Shown here one piece after another: positions 45,991-64,000 of a stretch of DNA of 64,000 nucleotides (its first letter is position 1; every line of letters begins with the position of its first letter). Source of the DNA: Strigops habroptila (Eukaryota; Chordata; Aves; Psittaciformes; Psittacidae). The stretch covers positions 1,704,719 to 1,768,718 of the forward strand of contig NC_044288.2 of NCBI RefSeq assembly GCF_004027225.2. Direction: 5' to 3'. A program made the translations under genes and the position numbers. Below the pieces are notes generated by a model. It saw only the letters and a program-made list of their open reading frames with translations. It searched no databases and was not told the DNA's origin.

Positions 45991-47890
45991 GAAGTGGATG
46001 TAAATAATATAAAGCTTCTATTCTCTTACCACACCTCATGAGACACATCCATATATACATATATAGAGGAAAGAGAGGATTTGTGACTGGTTACGTGTCT
46101 GCATTGGCTGTGGTTGATGTGTTTTCCCCTCGCTGCAGTCTCTGGTGGAGGCAGTTTGGGCTCAGGGGTAATGAGGACAAGGGAGGCAGCACCCCAGCTG
46201 CTCTGGGATGGAGCTGGGTCTAGTCCTGTACATGCACCTACCCACCTTGTACCCTTAATGAAAACACAGCAGGCAGGAGCCGGCTGCCTCCCCCGCTCCT
46301 GTTTATTTCAAGTTCATAAACCTCAGGCAGTGAGAAGAAAAACTCAGAATCCACCTTGAGCTACAACACTGTTATAAAATAAACACCTCGTCTGGAAAGC
46401 AAACAGGGAGTTTCTCTTGCTCTTTGTGTTTTGATAAATGTCACAGCACAGCAGCGCTCTGTTCAGGGCATGGGATTTCGCAATGAAAAAACACTCAGCA
46501 TTGGCTAAAAGTGTAGCTATTTGCCCAAAACCAGCCCTGCCAAGCTGGTGGGATGCAGGTTTAAGGTCAGGCTGTGTTGCCCCGGATGGGAGCGTGGCTG
46601 CACTCACCCATGGACACGTCCCGTGGGCTCCCAGCAGGGCTGTGACCGCAGCTTCCCTGCGCTGTTTGCACAGTTGTTACTTATTTGCTCTGATTTTAAA
46701 AGGAAAGGGCCTGCCCTTTCAGCTCAGGTACCCAGGGAACCTTGGGCCACTAAACAAATAACCTGGCTTAGCCACAGGCAAAGATCCCAATAAACCCACC
46801 AAAATAAGACCTGCTCCGTGCCAGTGTCCCGCTTCCCAAGGAAACATCTCACTTCTTTGGGAAGAATGGATCTGCTGACTTAAGTCCACATGAAATCCAG
46901 CTCAGGATGTGATCGTGGCTCTGCGCAGCAAGAGAAAGGCCAGGGCTTCCAGTGAGTCCCCTGTGAAGCAACGGCTCCCCCTGGCTCAGGTGTTGTTGAA
47001 GGTGACTGCAAGGACTCAGCCTTTAAATCTCAGCTTTTTGAAGACAAGGAGGGAGCAAGGGAAGGAAACGCTGGGTGGGTTTGGCTGTTTGTCAGGTATC
47101 ACACCCGAGTGCCTGGATCTCGCCTTGTCCCGTTTGTAGGGCAGCACACAACCCCCAACCAGTGTGGAAAAGCAGCGAGTGAATAGAGGCAGCCTGCGTT
47201 TATTATGGAAAATAAACCTGACCTGGGAGCAGCCAGGCTGGCAAACCTGAGAATTCCCAATAGCACAGAAAACGTCTCCCTAAACTCCAGCCATGCACCC
47301 CCCATCCCTGCTTCCAACCCCACACATCCCTTCCTCCCCAGGAACACATATTCCCAGATGTATCCAGTGCCATCATTTCCGAGGAAACCCCAAATCGATC
47401 ACTTTCCCACTGATGGGAACTATAAACGTATGTGGTTGTTCCCACTTTGAAAACTAAACCACTTCCCACAGCTTCATCACTTAGTTTTGTTCTTCTGACA
47501 ACCAAACAAAGGGCTTCTTCATTTCCTGGAGCTTCTTGTCCCAACCTTGTTCTCCCACTCACATCCCAGTAAAAGCCCTCCCTCTCAGATGGGGATGGCG
47601 TTGGACCAGGCTGGCTTCCCAGCAGGACAGCCACCAGCCATGGACCTGCCTCCCTCTGCTGATGGAAAAGTAGACTACAGAGCCAGGGACACGCCAAAAC
47701 ACCTCCACAAGCTCCTGCTGTGCAAAAGGTATGAGAGATTCCCTCGCCTCTTCTTGCCCCGGCACATGTAGCTCCCATGGAGCCAGGATTTAAGCACCAG
47801 ATTTGAGATGAGGAAAACACCAAAACCCAGCATATTTACTCCAAAGCAAAGACTATCCTCAACCCAGTGAGAGTTCAACAGCTGGGGATA
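45991..47890. other. Intergenic region between the BMP8A and PPIE 3' ends
   Basis: About 1.9 kb separating two convergent genes. I see no gene and no CR1. Several AATAAA/TTTATT hexamers on both strands (e.g. near 46,300 and 47,198) could serve as alternative 3' ends for either gene. Confidence 0.6.
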
Positions 47891-47916
47891 GGCCTTTGGT
47901 ATGTGTAAAACTACGT

Positions 47917-47922
47917 TTTATT
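47917..47922 (-). promoter_or_regulatory. PPIE: Polyadenylation signal AATAAA, PPIE
   Basis: TTTATT on + (AATAAA on -) 252 nt downstream of the PPIE stop codon. It gives a PPIE 3' UTR of about 270 nt. Confidence 0.65.
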
Positions 47923-48173
47923 TCTACCAAATCGAGTCCCTCTGAACACAGCAGCAGGACCAGCCCTGCCCTGCTCGGGGCAGCATGGGCTGGAAGCGGT
48001 TTATCCCCGCAGAGATCGGACCGGACAGCACGGTCCGTGGGCATGTTCACACCAAAAGCTTAGCAGGAGTCACGCCAGGAGCCGCGGGAGCTGGGCACTG
48101 CTGGGGCACCACGGGGCAACAGTACCCCGGTCGGGTCCCTCCTGGCCAGGCTCAGCCCATGCAAAGGTCGAGC

Positions 48174-49366
48174 TCAGGGGCACTCTCCGCAGTCTGAGAT
48201 AATCACCTTCTGCTTCGGTTTCCCGTCTTTAGTGCCCTGAGCCTTGGGGAAAAGAGCAGCAGGCGTTAGAGGCACGAAGCCCAGGGGTGGGTGGGAAGGA
48301 GGTTGGCTCTGCTCACACATACCTCGATCTGCCGCACCACGTCCATGCCCTCCGTCACCTCCCCGAACACCACGTGCTTCCCGTCCAGCCAGTCTGTTTT
48401 CTCACACGTGATGAAGAACTGGGAGCTGTTGGTGTTTGGGCCCGAGTTTGCCATCGATACCAGCCCTGGGATCAAACAGGGCAGTGTTCTGGTTGGGGTG
48501 GGAGTGACAAGCTCCAGCACGTGAGCTGATGCTTTGACCCAAACCCATTCCCACACCCTGCAAAACAATGCCAGTTTTAAGAGAGCCTCTGGATATTAAA
48601 CTCCACAAACTATTGGAAACCAATTATGTCAACAGAGAAACACCTGCAAGCATGAAAAATGGAAAGTGGTAGAGACTGCTCATCCGTATTTAGTCACAGT
48701 AATAGAAAAGCTGTTTGCATGGAGATAAACCTGCTCTTGCTTTTCGCTGTGCTTCATTATCACACTGTGACTCGTTTATAATCAAAGGAAAGCAGCTTTG
48801 AAACTCTTTTTCCATAACGCAACACTGGAAGTTAACAGTGTGTGAACAGCAGAAGTGTTTTGCCAACCTAGATTATAATTCAGGGCTGCTACTATCAACA
48901 CAGTCTATCAAACCAGCCCAAGTGTGGCCCCCAGATGACATTAAGCTCTCCAGCCCCTGCCCAGGAGATGGTTCTACCTGGCCCCGTGTGTTTCAGAATG
49001 AAGTTTTCATCATCAAACTTCTTCCCGTAGATGGATTTGCCTCCGGTGCCGTTGTGGTTGGTGAAGTCACCAGCCTGGCACATGAACTGGGGGATGATGC
49101 GGTGGAAGCTGCACCCTTTGAAGCCAAAGCCTTTCTCGTGGGTGCAGAGGCAGCGGAAATTCTCTGTACGGGGCAAGGGGAGAGAGGTGAGAGCTGCGTC
49201 TGCTGGAAGGCACCACCCTGGGGAGGCTGAACCAATCCTCACCTGCGGTCATGGGCACCACATCCGAGCGCAGGAGGATCTGCAGCCGCCCCGCAGGTTT
49301 GTTCCCGATCTTGATGTCCATGTAAACCTGAGGGATGACCCGGGATTTCTTGGCAGGAGGCTCACC
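48174..49366 (-). CDS. PPIE: PPIE cyclophilin-domain exons (7-10)
   Basis: Begins after the acidic linker (exon 49586-49486, containing [18 protein letters not shown]). The domain starts at [14 protein letters not shown] and ends at VIISDC. All residues lining the active site that I can identify by comparison with cyclophilin A are conserved, except the Gly-to-Ala change in the CQAGDF loop. The enzyme should be active. Confidence 0.93.
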
Positions 49367-51512
49367 CTGAGCAGGAAAATGAGTTGGGATGACATTCCTC
49401 TGCTTTGCCTCCAGAGGCTGTCAGGCCTTACGCTCTCAGCCTTCGGGACAGTAGGGATACAGACAGCTCTGTATGGTTTTCCTACCTCCTGCACCTCTGT
49501 TTTGGAGGCCTCTGCTCCTCCCTCCTCTGCATTCTCCTCCAAAGTCTTCCCCGAAAACTTCTTCAGCCAGTCATCATCTGACCAGACTGCGATGGCAAAA
49601 GGAAGGGTCAGAGCACAGGAACTGAAGGGCCACACATGAGCACACACATGAGCACACACACGCCTGCCCAGGTCAGGGTGCAGCCTACCCCAGGAGACAC
49701 AGCATGTGGGCAAAGAAGAGACAAAGTCACCTCTTCTTCCTCCCAGAGGTGCCACTGCGCAGAGCAAGCTTGTGGCCTGTTCGCTGCCACTACCCATCAC
49801 ACTGCGTGAGTGCTTGGCATGGCCGTGGCCCCATCTGCTTTTACAGATGTGGCCAGATGTGTGTGCAATTTTGCCTGGCACGGTGTGCATGCTGTGCCCT
49901 CTGTCAGAGGGCATGAAGACAATCAAGAAGTGCAGCAAAGAGTGTTTCCATCCAAGAAACGAGGGATCATTTTGGGTTATGTGGTTATTAAGTTATTTGG
50001 ATGCTGCTCAGACCCGTGAGCTCCCCAGATGGGAAGCAGAGCAGAGGTCTCTGCCCCAGGGTCTGGGGAAAGCAAAGGCCAATGCACGAAGCCCTGAACA
50101 CCCACGGGGGTGTTCTCCCCTCACAGACACCAACTCACCAGGTCTGGATGATCCTTCTTTAATTCGCATAGGTTTGGCCAAGTTCACCCGAATTGTCCTG
50201 CCGAAGAGCTCGGACTCGTTCTGCCAAGGAGAAAAGCACAACAAAGCCCACCAAAGGGTATAAAAATCACCGTGCCCTCAACTCCCCACAGAGGAGAACC
50301 ACGGTGCTCTTGGTGCAGCCCACACCACACGGGGCCTCACTCCATGCTGCTGGGAAGGCAGCAAACCACTCATCCCCACGGGTGAACAGGGTCCCTACCA
50401 TGTTGTCAATCGCTGCTGCTGCATCCTGCCAAAAGAGATGAAAGAAGATCATTATTATATCACGTCTTTTCTCCCTTCCAAAGCAAAGCTCAGCACATAC
50501 ATGCCCCAGTGCTTCATTGCAAAAAAGACTGCCCAGGGACTGTGTTCCTAAACCTCATCTATATATGAACCAATGGATCTTGCAGGAGCTGTATCCAATC
50601 CAGTATGTGGGGCTCCTCTTCCCACATTTGATCCCATTTTATTTAAGATGCTTTACTGCTGACACCAGCGTTTGGGAGAGGAAGAGAGATCTTGTGTATG
50701 GAGCCCAAGTCAGACTATAAGATCCCTGGCAGTGTTCAAGGTCAGGCTGGACACAGGGGCTTGGAGCAACCTGCTCTAGTGGAAGGTGTCCCTGCCCGTG
50801 GCAGGGGGTTGGAACTGGATGAGCTTTAAGGTCCCTTCCAACCCAAACCAGGCTGAGTCTATGAAATACACAAATGGTCACAAAGCCAAGAAACCCGCCT
50901 GCTGCTGCCAAGCTCCAGGAGCAGCTCAGGCAAGCAGTGGCCGTGCTTCAGCCCATAAGAAAGTGGGAACTTGGAAAAGCAGAGGAGCACCAGAGGTAAC
51001 CCCCGTTTGCTGCCACCAACCGCATCCACCAGGAGGAGGCTCCAGCCTAAAGCCCCCGGTTAGGAAGCGCCCCGGACACTTGCCCCTGTCTCACCTCCGC
51101 CAGCTCGAACTCGATGAAGGCGAACCCGCGGTGCTTTTCTGGAGAGGAAGAAGCGAGCGGTCACGGGCAGCACAGACACCCCCGGCCGCGCGGGCGCCCG
51201 GCAGCGCCGTCCGGGGACACGCACCCGTCTCGTAGTCCAGCGGGATCTGGATGTCGGTGATGTCGCCGAAGGGGATGAAGGCGGCGTGCAGCACCTTCTC
51301 GTCCACCTCCTCCGCCAGCCCGCCTGCGGGCGGACACCGGTCACGGACACCGGCCCCGGACACCGGCCCCGGTCACAGACACCGCTCCCGGACACGGACA
51401 CCGGACCCGGTCACAGACACCGGTCACGGACACGGGTCACGGACACCGGCCCCGGCCCGCGCCCGCGGCCCCATTACTCACCTACGTACAGCACCCGCTT
51501 GGTGGCCGCCAT
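48174..51512 (-). CDS. PPIE: PPIE, complete (RRM-cyclophilin, spliceosomal peptidyl-prolyl isomerase)
   Basis: PPIE (CyP33) is a nuclear cyclophilin of activated spliceosomes with an N-terminal RRM and a C-terminal isomerase domain. Ten exons in transcript order: 51512-51482, 51323-51225, 51138-51095, 50425-50399, 50220-50139, 49586-49486, 49366-49243, 49163-48978, 48465-48323, 48242-48174. They sum to 906 nt, 301 codons plus stop, equal to human PPIE. The ATG has A at -3 and G at +4. RRM motifs are RNP2 (VLYVGG) and RNP1 (HRGFAFIEF). Cyclophilin catalytic positions are present: FHRIIP (Arg), QFMCQ (Phe, Met, Gln), and [12 protein letters not shown] (Trp, His). It is convergent with BMP8A. 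Two oddities: the usual CQGGDF is CQAGDF here, and the C-terminus ends DCGECP where I recall DCGEYV. Confidence 0.97.
50139..51512 (-). CDS. PPIE: PPIE N-terminal RRM exons (1-5)
   Basis: The RRM occupies about residues 6-84. It is spread over five small exons, one only 27 nt (50425-50399, DAAAAIDNM). Exon 1 carries just ten codons plus one base. The RRM binds RNA and, in human CyP33, also the PHD3 finger of MLL1 (family knowledge). Confidence 0.93.
50722..50864 (+). mobile_element. CR1 LINE 3' fragment in PPIE intron 3
   Basis: Forward-strand CR1 3' end (CCCTGGCAGTGTTCAAGGTC to CCAGGCTGAGTCTATGA), antisense to PPIE. Confidence 0.92.
51336..51465. repeat. GC-rich 12-mer-type tandem repeat in PPIE intron 1
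   Basis: Tandem variants of GGACACCGGCCC and GGTCACAGACACC fill almost all of the 158-bp PPIE intron 1. They lie within the CpG-rich 5' region of the gene. Confidence 0.88.
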
Positions 51513-51610
51513 CTTTGCGCCGGAACCACGTGACAGGCGCGACCCGGATTCACGTGACTCCCGCCCGCCTCCAGCGGCACCGCTCCGGGGCAGCGGGGCT
51601 CGGCGTGGCC
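51513..51610 (-). promoter_or_regulatory. PPIE: PPIE promoter with two CACGTG boxes
   Basis: Directly upstream of the PPIE ATG, two CACGTG palindromes at 51527-51532 and 51551-51556 lie 24 bp apart. An ETS-like core (CCGGAA, 51520-51525) sits close to the start codon. There is no TATA box. CACGTG is bound by USF, MYC/MAX and MiT/TFE bHLH-zip factors; which of these act here is unknown. Confidence 0.65.
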
Positions 51611-51612
51611 GG

Positions 51613-52030
51613 GTTTGCCTCTTCCACTGCAGGGGCCAGGGCAGAGCGGTAACGGGGCACCCATTGATCGACCCCAGTGCCGGGATGCGGCGGTTTTAGA
51701 GGGGGAACGTGGAGAAAGAAGAGCCTCAACAGCGAGGGAGCAGGAGCTGTACTCGATTGGGCTCCTTCCACCTCAAGATTCTCTCCAAGAGCAACCAAAC
51801 CATGCAACACCAGCATTAAAACGCACGCCAAGGGCAGCAGAGCTGCTCTGCAGCAGGGGGGGATGCAGAGGAAGCCACCACACACACCCCTCCTGTGACA
51901 AACACCTCCAGATGTGCCACTGTCACCCCTGAGCCAGGACCCAAGCCCAGGCTCAAACAGTAACGACTCCAATCACACTCTCCATGGAGCGATCACACAA
52001 TCAAGTTAAATTTTACTGAGCTCACAAGAT
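51613..52030. other. Spacer between the PPIE 5' end and PABPC4 3' end
   Basis: About 420 bp, no gene or repeat recognised. PPIE and PABPC4 are transcribed in the same direction, with PPIE starting roughly 0.5 kb beyond the PABPC4 poly(A) signals. Confidence 0.6.
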
Positions 52031-53340
52031 GACAAACACGGTGGAATTTTATTCCTTTATTGATAAATGCTTTCCAGACTTTCCAAACTGGATTGCTGAG
52101 TTTAAAACCAAAACCACAAAATACTTCCAACCTAAAATCCCTGGTGTCCTCCTCAGAAGACACAAAGGGTAGCTCTGTTCCGGCCACGAAGGAGAAGCTT
52201 GCGAGCCCTGTTCTGGTTTGGGAGATCTAGAACTTCAGACTTGCCTTTTTAAATAAGACCTTAAAGATTAATTTACAAAATGCAATAAACTATGTGATAG
52301 GATGCATGGCATTGAGATCTGCAGGACAGGGAGGAGCCTCCAAACATCTTGAGCTGATGGCTACGAAGGGGCTATTTGGCTTCTTTGCATCCTAGAGGAA
52401 AAGGGGCAGATGGTTACCCACAGCCAGCACACCTCAAGCCAAGGAGCCAAGCTCCCCACAGCACAAGCTCCAGTATGAGCTGTATTATATTAATATATAA
52501 TACATATATGTTAAAGCATATTTTAAATGACTCCACTATAATTTGCAAGGTGTGCAGAGGCTGTTAAGAGCTGTGGAAAATACCCGTTTCTGATCATCTG
52601 ACAAGAAACTCTTAATTCCTTCACAGAGAAGCCAGTGACTGGAGCCACTGAGGAATGGATGGATGGATGGAAGTATCATTCTGCACCCTTGTGAGCTGGG
52701 ACATCTGACCACAACAGCATCACAAAAAGAACTGAAGTTGTCAATTCCAGACAACCCACAGAAAAATGGATGATTAAAGCAAGAAGAGGCATTCGAAGAA
52801 TCAAAAACCTTATTAAGACTAAACAGGAGCCAGCTCCAAACATGGGAGATGGCATTTTCTTGGACAGACCCATGCAGTGAAAGGACATTCCCAACACCAG
52901 CACCTTAATCACACTGTAGGCACATGATTGTCAGGCTAAGGAACAGGCATGAACAGACCGTGTTGACCTCACAGTCACTGGAGCATCTTGTGCCTCTCTT
53001 TTTATTTCCCAGGTTAGCAGCTTCACAAGACTCATCTCAATATGTTAATCCTTCCTTGACATGTCAACTGCCAGGAACATGTCAGGGACTTACACACCAT
53101 CTTTCTGATGCTTAATAAATAAGATTTCTGAAGAGTGTTTCTAAAACTTCTACAAAATAAGGATTCTGTTGGGAGAAACTACATCAGGCGGTTGGATTTT
53201 CAAGAGTAGACTAAACTCAGATGAGTGCTGCACGTGGGTCTCCAGGCTGGCTGCGTTCACAAACCACCACACTTTATTTCCTCCCATTTGGAAGCTTTTA
53301 AGTGAGCCTAAGGACAGAGACACTCACCAGTCTTCCTGGT
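52031..53340 (-). other. PABPC4: PABPC4 3' UTR
   Basis: Non-coding, AT-rich. On the - strand there are AATAAA hexamers at 52056-52061 and 52048-52053, and another near the stop codon at 53273-53278, giving either a 1.3-kb or a very short UTR. No intron is needed to explain it. Confidence 0.7.

Positions 53341-64000
<10,660 letters not shown>

Overview
This 64 kb window is vertebrate nuclear DNA, and almost certainly avian. The genes are split into short exons with GT-AG introns. The only interspersed repeats I can recognise are CR1 LINE fragments, many sharing the CR1 3' end. The introns are compact and the order MACF1 - BMP8A - PPIE - PABPC4 is recognisable. Four protein-coding genes account for all the convincing coding sequence. 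Two read rightward and two leftward. Every exon boundary below was set by hand from splice sites, reading-frame phase and resemblance to the known vertebrate proteins.

Region 1 (1-32,960, + strand) is the 3' third of MACF1, the giant spectraplakin. It comprises 43 exons: about 34 for the plakin/spectrin-repeat rod, then two EF-hands, the GAS2-related (GAR) microtubule-binding domain, and a Gly-Ser-Arg tail with an SKIP (SxIP) EB1-binding motif, followed by a 3' UTR of about 1.2-1.4 kb. Two microexons (9 and 18 nt) and one 111-nt in-frame cassette exon are visible. The 5' two thirds of the gene lie to the left of the window.

Region 2 (about 33,100-46,000, + strand) starts with a minisatellite and then a CpG island. 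This leads into BMP8A, a complete seven-exon BMP-family ligand gene. Its first intron (6.2 kb) carries CR1 fragments, a pentanucleotide ATTTT/ATTTC repeat, a 22-nt poly-G run and several candidate regulatory blocks.

Region 3 (about 47,900-51,600, - strand) is a complete ten-exon PPIE gene (RRM plus cyclophilin, 301 codons). It lies tail-to-tail with BMP8A, and its promoter carries two CACGTG boxes 24 bp apart.

Region 4 (about 52,030-64,000, - strand) is PABPC4 without its first coding exon. Three separate introns each hold a diverged copy of an H/ACA box snoRNA that I assign to the SNORA55 family. In the three copies the stems change with compensating substitutions while the presumed guide arms stay nearly constant. 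The exon just upstream of the MLLE domain contains a run of ten G (on +) where nine are needed to keep frame, probably an assembly homopolymer error. The last 4.5 kb (59,492-64,000) is intron 1, in which I see no gene.

The genes are housekeeping or cytoskeletal, plus one secreted ligand. They form no pathway together; the interest lies in the nested snoRNA family, the alternative MACF1 exons, the repeat architecture, and an intact PPIE at what is a pseudogene locus (PPIEL) in human.
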